A stretch of 64,000 nucleotides of DNA from Bacillus sp. FJAT-22090 (GCF_007676755.1 NZ_VEBK01000011.1:1-64000); one strand, 5' to 3'. Shown: positions 1-7,425, counted from the first letter of the stretch. Program-made: numbers and translations. The notes: generated by a model not told the origin, from the letters alone.

Positions 1-43
1 GAGCTGCGTCCGATTTCGTATTGCCTTTTTCTATAAATCGAAG

Positions 44-63
44 ATTTTAATTTTCATGGGAGT
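44..63 (-). repeat. Right end of repeat family B (partial)
   Basis: The segment around TTTTCATGGGAGT matches the terminal part of the three longer family-B copies at about 19.1, 39.3 and 40.3 kb. As in those copies, it lies immediately downstream of a minus-strand stop codon. The preceding bases 1-43 do not match the other copies. Confidence 0.5.
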
Positions 64-69
64 AAAAAA

Positions 70-591
70 TTAATTCGAAAAAGTATCCCCTTTATTCAAG
101 TTCAAAGTGTGATTGTTAATTATAATAATATGATTATTTTCCCATTCCACATCAACCTTGTGCATAGGCTCTTCGTAATAAATCCTCTTTTTAAACCAAA
201 GGGGACCATTTACAATTCCTTCTACACTAATGGAGGTGGCCGCCCCACCGTTTAATGTGTAAAAGTCGACGTTGATTTTAGAGTCAGGTGATTGTGCTGT
301 TTCAATGGGTTTTCTCGCAAATGTATTTACCGCTACTCCTAATAGAAAAATTGCTGTAAGGGGGAATGCAATTAGCACCGTAAGCCAACTTCTCCATCTT
401 GCTCTCCTACTACTTTTGTCTTTAAATCCAATAATACCTGTAACGAAAGCAATAACATTGAGTAACCATAAAGTTAAAGCAGGTGGTGCCACTTGCCAAG
501 TTCGGTAATATGACGCATATAACGATTGTAATGAAAGCACTAATAATAACAAACATAAAATGAATGACCACAAATTATATTTTCTTTCCAC
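70..591 (-). CDS. Membrane protein with C-terminal DUF5412-like domain
   Basis: A 173-residue protein with three predicted membrane segments (about residues 7-27, 39-56 and 69-90) and an extracytoplasmic C-terminal domain. The C-terminal pattern (a Gly-Gly-Ala-Ala-Thr stretch near 115, then RIYYEEP and VDVEWENN) resembles DUF5412 proteins of Bacillales, whose function is unknown to me. The start has a purine-rich upstream region (AATAAGTGG). Family-B repeat sequence follows the stop directly and cassette site 1 lies upstream, so it is probably a one-gene cassette. Function is not assigned. Confidence 0.75.
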   Translation of the reverse strand: MERKYNLWSFILCLLLLVLSLQSLYASYYRTWQVAPPALTLWLLNVIAFVTGIIGFKDKSSRRARWRSWLTVLIAFPLTAIFLLGVAVNTFARKPIETAQSPDSKINVDFYTLNGGAATSISVEGIVNGPLWFKKRIYYEEPMHKVDVEWENNHIIIINNHTLNLNKGDTFSN

Positions 592-644
592 TTATTTACC
601 TCCCTATTAGAAGTTCTGGTGTTCCCCAAAAAGTTTTCTCATTG

Positions 645-986
645 AACTAACCTGCTGCGTTAGTAAAAATATACCCTATGTCTATAATTCTATTAAGTTG
701 GCAATAATCCTTTAATGGTACTTTTTTAGGGGCAATGGAATTGTTACTGTCAAAAGCATAGGCTTCGTCTGAAGCGGATAAGCGAATAAAGGGCTTACAG
801 CTACGCAACTCATTTAATGAATAATGGAGCTCCTATTGAACTATGGGGCATGAGAAAAGTGAAACGACTAGGATCTACGCTTAATTAAGCGGAAGGCTAA
901 GGAAAGAGTATTATCAGAAATACTTTTAATACAAAGGAGCCACGTCATAATGACAAGGCTCTATTTGACTAACGCACCCGTTAGTT
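645..986 (-). repeat. attC-like cassette site 1 (expanded, contains integrase relic)
   Basis: The R'/L' half is at 645-664 (AACTAAC, spacer, GTTAGT) and the L''/R'' half at 967-986 (GACTAAC, GCACCC, GTTAGTT). The two halves are about 300 bp apart instead of 60-130. A GAGCC/GGCTC hairpin sits before the second half. The extra DNA contains a decayed tyrosine recombinase. This stretch of over 400 bp between genes holds no intact ORF. Confidence 0.75.
762..929 (+). pseudogene. Decayed tyrosine recombinase, C-terminal catalytic part
   Basis: Translation in shifting frames gives LRNSF (762-815 frame), then NNGAPIEL (817-843 frame), then MGHEKSETTRIYA, a stop and LSGRLRKEYYQKYF (843-929 frame). The order and spacing match the end of phage-integrase/XerCD-type recombinases: the LRHxF box, the conserved GH box, TTxIY with the catalytic tyrosine, and a final L..Y.KY helix. 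Frameshifts and in-frame stops show it is dead. It lies inside an expanded attC-like site, on the strand opposite to the cassette genes. Family membership is strong from the motif; its relation to the array is inference. Confidence 0.75.
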
Positions 987-1005
987 GAAGAAGATTAATT
1001 TTGAT

Positions 1006-1431
1006 TTATGATTCTCGACTATATTTAAGTGGTATTAGTTCACCAATTTTAGTTTTCTGTAACTCTCCATCTATATCTAAAACAATAAAACAATCTGGTG
1101 AATAATCGGAAATTAATTCCCTGCACATCCCACATGGACTAACTACTCTTAACTCTCTATTTTTTTCATCAGAATAGGGATGTCTAACAGCAACAATTGT
1201 ATCAAAGTATCTTTCTCCGTTTGAAATTGCATTTCCAATCGCGATAGCTTCAGCACATACCGTAACCCGTCCAATATTTGCTTCAATGTGTACCGCAGAA
1301 ACAATATTTCCCGACTTTGTTTTTAACGCTGCCCCTACATGATGTCTATCTTCTTCATATAAGCTAGTAATTTTACTTTTAGCTTCATCAATTAATTTAA
1401 AATCATTTTCTGTTAAAGGATATGTTTTCAT
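1006..1431 (-). CDS. Cytidine deaminase-family protein
   Basis: A 141-residue protein, the usual length of a small homotetrameric zinc cytidine/blasticidin-type deaminase. The zinc and catalytic residues are visible: C59-A-E61 (VCAEA) and P-C100-x-x-C103 (PCGMC). Such enzymes hydrolytically deaminate cytidine or related (including antibiotic) nucleosides in the cytosol. It is a lone gene between two attC-like sites with its own ribosome binding site (GTGAGGG), hence a cassette. Whether the substrate is cytidine or a blasticidin-like antibiotic cannot be decided from sequence alone. Confidence 0.88.
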   Translation of the reverse strand: MKTYPLTENDFKLIDEAKSKITSLYEEDRHHVGAALKTKSGNIVSAVHIEANIGRVTVCAEAIAIGNAISNGERYFDTIVAVRHPYSDEKNRELRVVSPCGMCRELISDYSPDCFIVLDIDGELQKTKIGELIPLKYSRES

Positions 1432-1510
1432 AATTTTCCCTCACTTCTTTCATTTATTTACCCACTTATATTTATAGGTTTTCATCACGTTTTTACCAAT
1501 GATTCTTCTT

Positions 1511-1627
1511 CACTATCCTGATGCTTTACTTTAATACGTTTGAAATGAATAGAGGTTTCAAATTTGGATAAGTTTTCCATTATATTAAATTCATTTGGCT
1601 TATTGAACTAAAGCACCCGTTAGTTTA
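1511..1627 (-). repeat. attC-like cassette site 2 (family-C hairpin)
   Basis: A degenerate R'/L' half (CACTATCCTGATGC, TTTACTTTAATACG) at 1511-1538 is joined through the family-C middle (TTTGAAAT...TTTCAAAT) to a clear L''/R'' half at 1606-1626 (AACTAAA, GCACCC, GTTAGTT). Confidence 0.7.
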
Positions 1628-1810
1628 AGATGGCTTTTGCTTTCCAAACTTAGCAATTTTTTTCAAAACAAAAATCCCGAAAAAAAGCACCATTACTCCT
1701 ACTATTTTTACAATTACGTTTTTATAAGTTTCATTCAAAATGGTGGTATTTAAAAACAATAAACCAACAAAAATTATTAGAAAACCAAGTAAAGAACTTA
1801 TTAATTTCAT
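1625..1810 (-). CDS. Small two-TM membrane protein
   Basis: A 61-residue protein with two hydrophobic segments (about 5-24 and 33-51) joined by a short loop, and a basic C-terminal tail (KKIAKFGKQ). The ribosome binding site GGGAG precedes the ATG. The stop codon overlaps the R'' tail of site 2, as is typical here. It resembles no family I can name; small two-helix proteins are common cargo of this array. Function unknown. Confidence 0.6.
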   Translation of the reverse strand: MKLISSLLGFLIIFVGLLFLNTTILNETYKNVIVKIVGVMVLFFGIFVLKKIAKFGKQKPS

Positions 1811-1894
1811 TTTACAACTCCCATGAGATAACGAATTAGTTGAATATCCTTATATTTTAATAATTCGTTATTACTCTTAAAATTCCTCTTCTTA

Positions 1895-1973
1895 AACTAA
1901 CCTGGCCTTGTAGTTCAATATTAAAAAAGAGCTGCCAAAGCAACCCCATGTTTTACTAAAGCACTCGTTAGCT
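1895..1973 (-). repeat. attC-like cassette site 3
   Basis: 79 bp: R' AACTAAC, spacer CTGGCC, L' TTGTAGTTC; middle GAGCTGCC-AAAG-CAACCCC; L'' ACTAAA, spacer GCACTC, R'' GTTAGCT. It lies between the starts/stops of genes at 1810 and 1988. Confidence 0.85.
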
Positions 1974-1987
1974 TAATAAGAGATAGA

Positions 1988-2482
1988 CTATTTTTTCACC
2001 CAATTATCTTCCCACTGGAAATAAACGTTATCTGTAAGATGCTTGTTAAATATAAAATCTGGATATGGTAAAGCAAGCTTTGGCTTGTTTTCTTCCTTAA
2101 TAAATCGCAAATCAGCTGATTCACCATCTATTGCTGTTAGTTTTCCACATATTATATTGCATTCAAAAACAATTACATTATATTCAACTTGGTCGCCGTT
2201 AGGGTATGTAAAACGAAAGCTTTCACCACCAAATATGCCTAATAGTTTATTAGGTTTAACTGTTAAACCAGTTTCTTCCCATACTTCACGTATAAGTGCT
2301 TGAGCAGGTGCTTCCCCTGGTTCAATTGCTCCCGCAGGTAAACTCCAGTATTCACCTTCACCAGGATACTGGAACAATATTTCATCATTGCTATTTCTTA
2401 ATATTGCAGCAACACTCGGCATAAATATTAGTTCTGTACCAACCTTTGCTCGAAGTTTTTGATAGTAATCTGATATTGGCAT
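1988..2482 (-). CDS. Nudix hydrolase
   Basis: A 164-residue Nudix protein. The Nudix box runs from G51 to L73 (G-x5-E57-x7-R65-E66-x2-E69-E70-x-G72-L73) and is intact, so hydrolysis of a nucleoside-diphosphate-linked substrate with Mg2+ is expected; the actual substrate is not predictable. A ribosome binding site (AAAAGGGG) precedes ATG 2482. It is flanked by sites 3 and 4, a single-gene cassette. Its 5' flank (about 2494-2566) is nearly identical to the 5' flank of the unrelated gene at 35011-35595. Confidence 0.9.
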   Translation of the reverse strand: MPISDYYQKLRAKVGTELIFMPSVAAILRNSNDEILFQYPGEGEYWSLPAGAIEPGEAPAQALIREVWEETGLTVKPNKLLGIFGGESFRFTYPNGDQVEYNVIVFECNIICGKLTAIDGESADLRFIKEENKPKLALPYPDFIFNKHLTDNVYFQWEDNWVKK

Positions 2483-2556
2483 AACAAATCCCCTTTTGTT
2501 TAATAATTTACATATATTAACTTATTCAACACAATCGCAAAAAAACCTTCTTCTTC

Positions 2557-2635
2557 AACTAAACTGCCCCGATAGTTCAATAAGAAAAATCTATCCTTAC
2601 AGGCAGCCACTTGTTTGCTAAAGCACCTGTTAGTT
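2557..2635 (-). repeat. attC-like cassette site 4
   Basis: 79 bp: AACTAAAC / TGCCCC / GATAGTTC; middle with CTTACAGGCAGCC; GCTAAA / GCACCT / GTTAGTT followed by GAAG. The middle belongs to the same class as the truncated site at 11.3 kb. Confidence 0.85.
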
Positions 2636-2661
2636 GAAGAACGACTATTTAATGTCACAAC

Positions 2662-3234
2662 TTATGGTTTATTAACGTATTGTGATTTGATAAGATTTGC
2701 TCTTTCTGATTTCATAAATTTCTGATCCTTTTGGATAAATTCATCTAACTTTTCCATTTCACTACACGTAACGCCAATATTATCTTTATAAATATACTCA
2801 TGACTATGGAAAAATTCTTTTTCATACGTTTCAAGACTTTCAAGATATTTAAGAATTTCTTTATTATCAATATATGTGAACGCTCTTGGCACCGTAAAAT
2901 CAGTTGCAATTTTCTTGATTTCAGATAAAGAGATTGGCTTCGTAAACATTTGAAAACTTTCAATCGGTACAATTGCTCGTTCCTTATTTTCTAAACAGAT
3001 ATCCATTCGTTTATTTACATCATGATTCTTTGAAAACTTAGATTTAATGTCAGCTGGGTGAAGAACCTGTCCCAATTCCATAATACCTATAAATTCTCTT
3101 ACAGGACTTGTTAAATACAAGTACGCCCTAACTGGTTCTCTGCAAAAGGATTTTCTGTATTCATATTTTTTAATTCCATGTAATATCGGTCGTAAATAAT
3201 CTGGATGAAACGATAATATTATATTTTTTTTCAT
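2662..3234 (-). CDS. ASCH-like domain protein
   Basis: The ORF opens at 3258, but GGAGAAATTGTA places a good ribosome binding site 8 nt before ATG 3234, giving 190 residues (MKKNIIL...). The N-terminal half has the ASCH/PUA-like signature: a conserved strand ending FHPDYLRPIL, then HGIKKYEYRKSF, and PVRAYLYLTSPV. ASCH domains are predicted nucleic-acid or modified-nucleotide binders; a few are esterases acting on acetylcytidine. The C-terminal half is helical and unassigned. It is a single-gene cassette between sites 4 and 5. Confidence 0.7.
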   Translation of the reverse strand: MKKNIILSFHPDYLRPILHGIKKYEYRKSFCREPVRAYLYLTSPVREFIGIMELGQVLHPADIKSKFSKNHDVNKRMDICLENKERAIVPIESFQMFTKPISLSEIKKIATDFTVPRAFTYIDNKEILKYLESLETYEKEFFHSHEYIYKDNIGVTCSEMEKLDEFIQKDQKFMKSERANLIKSQYVNKP

Positions 3235-3309
3235 TACAATTTCTCCTTCAATCAACAATAAGACAGCTAATTTTAAAGTCAGAGTTCATATTGAGTTATT
3301 TCCTAATTA

Positions 3310-3379
3310 AACTAACCTGCCGCGTTAGTTCAATAAGAGAAAATGTTTTCTCCTTCTTGAAGTAAAGCACCCGTTAGTT
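3310..3379 (-). repeat. attC-like cassette site 5 (terminator-type hairpin)
   Basis: 70 bp: AACTAAC / CTGCCGC / GTTAGTT; middle CTCCTTCTTGAAGTAAAGC; spacer ACCC; R'' GTTAGTT. The left hairpin arm is shortened (TTTTCTCC) compared with full terminator-type copies. Confidence 0.85.
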
Positions 3380-3401
3380 GAACAATTCAATTAGGATAGC
3401 A

Positions 3402-3608
3402 TCAACTCTTATTGTTATCATCTCTTCTTTTATAACCTTCAAGCACATCTTCAACCGTTAAACTTTCTTTTACTATTTCCCCTTGTTCTTTTTCAAGTAA
3501 TTTGCCAATAGCTGAATTGTTAATTCCTTTTGTTACTGCTGACCGAATCACATAATATAATATAAGAAATCCAATAATCATAAAACCAATACTTAAGTAT
3601 CCTTCCAT
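3402..3608 (-). CDS. Small single-TM protein
   Basis: 68 residues: one hydrophobic segment (about 4-24), then a charged tail rich in Glu and Lys (KLLEKEQGEIVKES, YKRRDDNN). The ribosome binding site GAGAGGATG lies upstream. It is a single-gene cassette between sites 5 and the family-C/site-6 pair. No family recognised. Confidence 0.6.
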   Translation of the reverse strand: MEGYLSIGFMIIGFLILYYVIRSAVTKGINNSAIGKLLEKEQGEIVKESLTVEDVLEGYKRRDDNNKS

Positions 3609-3644
3609 AATAACTACATCCTCTCAAAGAAATAATTTTAGGTC

Positions 3645-3740
3645 GACTCCAACATTTGCAGCTTTACTTGAATACGTTTGAAACGAATTTAGGTTCCATT
3701 TTTAAATAAATTTCCCAATTATATTATCAAAAACCCATTT
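3645..3740 (-). repeat. Family-C half-site (degenerate attC-like)
   Basis: GCAGCTTTACTTGAATACG followed by TTTGAAACGAATTTAGG matches the middle of site 2 and of copies at 12.0, 29.6 and 34.1 kb. Its L''/R'' half is missing and it abuts site 6, which suggests a deleted cassette. Confidence 0.5.
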
Positions 3741-3749
3741 TGCTTATTA

Positions 3750-3866
3750 AACTAAACTGCTTCTTTAGTTTAAACGTAACATTTCACAATACATATCAAC
3801 TTAATGTTTTGGACATAAAAATAGACTATCGAAATGATGGCCATTTTGCTAAAGCACCCGTTAGTT
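3750..3866 (-). repeat. attC-like cassette site 6 (long D-type hairpin)
   Basis: 117 bp: AACTAAAC / TGCTTC / TTTAGTT; a long middle containing GTAACATTTCAC and a terminal ACTATCG-AAATGATGGCC hairpin; GCTAAA / GCACCC / GTTAGTT with GAAG tail. Confidence 0.88.
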
Positions 3867-3957
3867 GAAGATGAAGATTTTACCTTTTCAAAAAAATATT
3901 TGGTTGGAGTAGGTTAATCTTTTCTGAACAAAATAAACATTAAAAGGTGGTGTGATA

Positions 3958-4404
3958 ATGAAAAAAATTTATGCAACATTAGTCTTACTTTTATGCTCCT
4001 TATTAGATTTGGGTTTATCTGTTTCTGCCCAAGAAATAAAGTCACCCAAAGTACTTACTTACAATGGTGAAAGTGAACATTGGGTAGGTGATTTTACACT
4101 TGAAATTTCTGAAGGGGCGATATCAAAACTAGGGAATATAAAGTATAAAGGGGAAGACGTTGGTTCTGTAGGATGGGTTTCATGTACTTATGAAGCAGGT
4201 ACCGGGAGTCAAACAAGTAAAAGTCTATTAGCAGGTGTACATCCACTTGATTCACCTAAAGGAGAAAAAGGTACTCAATCAAGTAAATCAGTAGCAGGGA
4301 ATAGTGATGAGCGTAGTAATTTATATTCTAAAGTAAAAGTTGTTAAAGTGACTGTTGAATGGGATGGGAAAACCGAATTAATTAATTTATACAAACAAGA
4401 ATAA
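3958..4404 (+). CDS. Secreted protein, paralogue of two array lipoproteins
   Basis: 148 residues from ATG 3958 (AAAGGTGG ribosome binding site 7 nt upstream). It has a Sec signal peptide ending near SVSAQE. The mature part shares GESEHW (GESDNW at 33.7 kb, GEGDLW at 13.7 kb), a central IxYxGE motif and the final VEWDGKTE/FSWDGKTE with the lipoproteins at 33703 and 13678, but lacks their lipobox cysteine. It is one of only three cassette genes on the plus strand; its stop is two bases from a GTTAGTT box. Function unknown. Confidence 0.75.
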   Translation: MKKIYATLVLLLCSLLDLGLSVSAQEIKSPKVLTYNGESEHWVGDFTLEISEGAISKLGNIKYKGEDVGSVGWVSCTYEAGTGSQTSKSLLAGVHPLDSPKGEKGTQSSKSVAGNSDERSNLYSKVKVVKVTVEWDGKTELINLYKQE

Positions 4405-4406
4405 TT

Positions 4407-4525
4407 GTTAGTTGAAAAGTGCATGTATTTTCGCCAGAAGTATATCGTCACACCATTCTCTGTTATTACAAATACTAATAAACCATCATTTTTGATGGTC
4501 TTGTTAACTAAAGCACCCGTGAGTG
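4407..4525 (-). repeat. attC-like cassette site 7 (partial R')
   Basis: An L'-like GTTAGTT at 4407-4413 follows the plus-strand stop. A D-type hairpin (ACCATCATTTTTGATGGTC) and a clear TTAACTAAA / GCACCC / GTGAGTG half complete it. The R' box is degenerate. An IS3 element is inserted a few bases beyond the R'' box. Confidence 0.7.
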
Positions 4526-4623
4526 GAAGAACGCACTGACCTAAATAAATGAGACAAATAAAAGCACCTTTCGTTGAAAAACGGGTATACAATACCTAAA
4601 TTCAATACGGAGGTGTTTTTTCT

Positions 4624-4941
4624 ATGGGGACTAGAGTCAGTTATCCAGTTGAAGTGAAAATGAAGGCAATAGAAATGCGATTGGCTAAGATACCAGTAAA
4701 GGAAGTAATGGAAAAATTAAGTATTCGGAACAAAACGCAATTGAAGAGATGGATGCATTGGTATCGAAATGGAGAAATTCATCGTCTCCATCAACCAGTT
4801 GGTAAACAATATACCTTCGGTAAAGGACCGGAATATGACAGCGAGACAGCCAAACTACAGGCAGAGAATCGGTATTTAAAACAGCAGATTGAAGTCTTAA
4901 AAAAGTACGCAGAATTGGAAAGGGAGTGGCACCAAAAGTAG
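4624..4941 (+). CDS. IS3-family transposase OrfA
   Basis: 105 residues: a helix-turn-helix region (about 10-55, SYPVEVKMKAIEM...RNKTQLKRWM) and a C-terminal leucine zipper (AENRYLKQQIEVLKK). The start follows GGAGGTGTTTTTTCT. A slippery heptamer A-AAA-AAG at 4899-4905, in the correct phase, would shift ribosomes -1 into OrfB, whose frame is open from there, giving the OrfAB transposase. Confidence 0.9.
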   Translation: MGTRVSYPVEVKMKAIEMRLAKIPVKEVMEKLSIRNKTQLKRWMHWYRNGEIHRLHQPVGKQYTFGKGPEYDSETAKLQAENRYLKQQIEVLKKYAELEREWHQK

Positions 4942-5765
4942 TGATCCAATTAGTCGAAGAATTAAAGGATGTTATGCCAATAGGAGAGATCTGTCGGCAC
5001 TTAGGTGCAGGTTGTTCCTCATACTATCGTTGGAAAAAGAATGAGTATCAACTCACGCCAAAAGAAATTCGAGATCAGCAGATTGGCGACTTGTGCAAAC
5101 AGCATAAGTTCCGATATGGTTATCGTAAAATTGCCGCTCTGTATCCAGGAGTTTGTGAGAAGACTGTGCAGCGTACTATGCAAAAAAATGGTTGGCAATG
5201 TAAAGTAAAAGTGAAGAAACGGAAGTGTACGGGACAGCCGGCATATGTCGCACCAAATTTATTGGATCGTGATTTTAAGGCATCTAAACCCTTGGAGAAG
5301 CTAGTAACGGATATTACGTATTTGCCTTATGGCCAATCAATGATGTATCTTTCTAGTATTCTCGATGTCTTCAATGGCGAGATTGTGACACAAACTATCG
5401 GTTTCAAACAAGACACCGATTTTGTGTTGGACACACTCAATCAATTGCCTGATCTACCAGAAGGATGTATTCTGCATAGTGACCAAGGGTCCGTTTATAC
5501 GTCCTACGCCTATCAAAAAGCAGTCAAAGAAAAAGGAATTACCATGAGCATGTCCCGCAAAGGCACGCCAGCTGATAATTCCCCAATCGAAACGTTTCAT
5601 TCCACGCTAAAGTCTGAAACGTTCTATCTAGACGATATCTATCGCACAACGAATGCGTGTGTGATACAAATCGTCGAAGAATACATTACTTATTATAACA
5701 ATATCCGTATTCAAACGAAACTAAACAGCCAATCGCCGGTTCAATACCGTCAATTGGCTGCATAA
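4926..5765 (+). CDS. IS3-family transposase OrfB (DDE integrase core)
   Basis: 279 residues as an ORF, expressed as a frameshift fusion with OrfA. It has an N-terminal HTH_21-like segment (KFRYGYRKIAALY) and an rve DDE domain with D129 (TDITY), D186 (HSDQG) and E222 (SPIETF). All three catalytic acids are intact, so the element is probably still capable of transposition. Confidence 0.9.
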   Translation: MAPKVVIQLVEELKDVMPIGEICRHLGAGCSSYYRWKKNEYQLTPKEIRDQQIGDLCKQHKFRYGYRKIAALYPGVCEKTVQRTMQKNGWQCKVKVKKRKCTGQPAYVAPNLLDRDFKASKPLEKLVTDITYLPYGQSMMYLSSILDVFNGEIVTQTIGFKQDTDFVLDTLNQLPDLPEGCILHSDQGSVYTSYAYQKAVKEKGITMSMSRKGTPADNSPIETFHSTLKSETFYLDDIYRTTNACVIQIVEEYITYYNNIRIQTKLNSQSPVQYRQLAA

Positions 5766-5833
5766 TAGGGGTTTTTATTCCTGTCTCAAAAAGGGTAGTC
5801 AGTGCCGAAGAAGAGGTATTTTTAGTTACCACT

Positions 5834-6148
5834 TTACTTAAAGTCATTTACCCAAAACCAATATCGACCAGTGTTTATTTTATTGTTTGCTATTAATAAT
5901 ATAATGGGAATAATGGCTAAGATAATATATAAAGAGAAAAATGTGGATGTTTGTAGAATTTCTAATTTTTCAACTATTGTCATACAAATCATTAACGTTC
6001 CTAAAAATAAATAGGGAAAAATTAACCCTTTCTGATAAGATTGTAACTTTTCCTCACCTAAAAGAATTCTTGTTTTTTGGGGTAAGAAATAGTCACTCTT
6101 CATAAGATGGCTAAACCCAAAAATTATCATCAATATTCCAAAAACCAT
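5834..6148 (-). CDS. Small membrane protein, three TM
   Basis: 104 residues with hydrophobic segments at about 2-16, 43-60 and 70-86, and an aromatic C-terminus (GRYWFWVNDF). The start has GGGGGA upstream. The IS insertion lies 28 bp downstream of its stop, so the gene is untouched. Cassette gene between sites 7 and 8; function unknown. Confidence 0.65.
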   Translation of the reverse strand: MVFGILMIIFGFSHLMKSDYFLPQKTRILLGEEKLQSYQKGLIFPYLFLGTLMICMTIVEKLEILQTSTFFSLYIILAIIPIILLIANNKINTGRYWFWVNDFK

Positions 6149-6170
6149 TTAAATTCCCCCTGTTTTATTC

Positions 6171-6296
6171 AACTAAACTGCCGCGTTAGTTTAAGTGTAG
6201 CATTTCACAATGCATTTCTGAGAACAACTTAATGATTTGGACATAAAAATAGACCATCGATATGATGGTCTTGGTTAACTAAAGCACCCGTTAGCT
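6171..6296 (-). repeat. attC-like cassette site 8 (D-type, textbook copy)
   Basis: 126 bp: AACTAAAC / TGCCGC / GTTAGTTTAA; middle GTGTAGCATTTCAC... with ACCATCG-ATATGATGGTC; GGTTAACTAAA / GCACCC / GTTAGCT. L' TTAAACTAAC pairs with L'' TTTAGTTAACC, the clearest case of attC-like pairing. Confidence 0.9.
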
Positions 6297-6311
6297 TTAT
6301 AAGAAATTTCC

Positions 6312-7079
6312 TTATTCAAATACAATCATTTCTCCGACATCTATAAACCCAAAGCGCTTATAGATATTTTTCCCATCCTCTGATGCTTGTAAGACAACGG
6401 GTTTTTGTTTATCTTTTGTTTGAGTAAGTAGGTATTGGAACATTTCACTGCCATATCCTTTACCTCTATATGTTTCTTTTGTCATAACATCATAAATACC
6501 ATAACTTTCTTTGCTATCTATTAGTAAACCAGTAGATACAGTTATTTCACCGACGCGTCCAATAAACATTTGAATTTCTGAACCTAAATTTACTTCAGAA
6601 AACTTATGAAAATAATTTTCTAACGCATCTTTTTCTGGGGTACCTTCAAATAGGCTTATAAAAACCTCCTTATATTCCTTAAGTTCTTCAAAATTTCTCA
6701 CATGAGTAATCATAAGCTGATGGGACTTTCTTTGATCTACATTAAGAGTATTTTCAAGTTTCATCATTACATTACGTTCTGCTTCTTTTAGGTCATATCC
6801 TTGCATAATTTCTTGCCAGCCAGCGTTCAAATACCGGGAGTCAATCCACGTACTAAAGGGATATTCTTTAAGAGACATATTTTCAATGCTACTTCTAATA
6901 TTAAATGCATTTTTTATATGTGAAGATTTCGGCAAAAGTACATTGAATGTATCAGTGGGTATTTCCGTATTCGCAAAAACGAAATCTTCTTCTTTAATAA
7001 GCTTCCCATTAACCGCATGAGTAAATATTCTTATTTTTTCTTCAAGATTGTTTATAACTAATTGTTGATTTGCAATCAT
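6312..7079 (-). CDS. GNAT family N-acetyltransferase
   Basis: 255 residues. The N-terminal half (about 1-115) is unassigned. The C-terminal GNAT domain shows the acetyl-CoA motif A as DVMTKETYRGKGYGSEMF (Q/RxxGxG/A form: R-G-K-G-Y-G) and a motif-B-like IYKRFGF near the end. It would transfer an acetyl group from acetyl-CoA to an unknown amine. Ribosome binding site AAGGGG. A cassette gene, with site 8 immediately downstream. Confidence 0.85.
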   Translation of the reverse strand: MIANQQLVINNLEEKIRIFTHAVNGKLIKEEDFVFANTEIPTDTFNVLLPKSSHIKNAFNIRSSIENMSLKEYPFSTWIDSRYLNAGWQEIMQGYDLKEAERNVMMKLENTLNVDQRKSHQLMITHVRNFEELKEYKEVFISLFEGTPEKDALENYFHKFSEVNLGSEIQMFIGRVGEITVSTGLLIDSKESYGIYDVMTKETYRGKGYGSEMFQYLLTQTKDKQKPVVLQASEDGKNIYKRFGFIDVGEMIVFE

Positions 7080-7425
7080 TTTTTTACCCCTTCCAATTAA
7101 ATACAGCGCGCTCTCTTTTTTATTATAGGAGCAATTTAATTATAATAAAACATTGTTCACAGTTTTAATATCCTCCCATAATTTTCAGAAAGCTTAATTC
7201 GCATTGTTTATTTACTCCAAAGTCCCGTCTTGTATTAAACTTCTTCGTTGAAAAAAGTCCCCAAAGCGTCGTTTGGTAAAATTTCTTTACTTAGCGTTGT
7301 AAATCTGATGATAGTCCTTGTTGCACTAACCTGCTGCGTTAGTTTAAGTGCAATCCTTCACATTATTATTCGTATAACAACAAGTTCGACACCTTGAGAA
7401 ATTGAGGATATTGCAGTATCAATAG
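7080..7425. other. Gene-free stretch with one half-site
   Basis: Apart from the half-site at 7325 there is no ORF with a ribosome binding site here. It is AT-rich and holds no recognisable element. Confidence 0.5.
7325..7365 (-). repeat. attC-like site 9 (R'/L' half only)
   Basis: ACTAACC / TGCTGC / GTTAGTTTAAGTG, then CAATCCTTCACA, the beginning of a D-type middle. The L''/R'' half is absent; the fragmentary gene at 7426 follows instead. Confidence 0.7.

Larger units (their letters stand above)
4533..5805 (+). mobile_element. IS3-family insertion sequence (IS150-like)
   Basis: 1,273 bp. Imperfect terminal inverted repeats start GCACTGAC at 4533 and end GTCAGTGC at 5805; further inward GAGACA(A/G) and AATAAAA(G/A)C also match. 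Two overlapping ORFs are in the -1 arrangement. The outer ends do not carry the usual TG...CA, and the flanking GAAGAA on both sides (4526-4531, 5807-5812) could be a target duplication or pre-existing repeat sequence. The element looks intact. Confidence 0.88.

Noticed and set aside
4275-4592. 105-codon minus-strand ORF across the secreted-protein gene and site 7
   Set aside because: It overlaps a better-supported plus-strand gene with signal peptide and paralogues, and runs through the repeat.
4526-5812. GAAGAA on both sides of the IS taken as a 6-bp target duplication
   Set aside because: Many R'' tails in the array naturally read GAAGAAG, and IS3 elements usually duplicate 3-5 bp, so the duplication cannot be established here.
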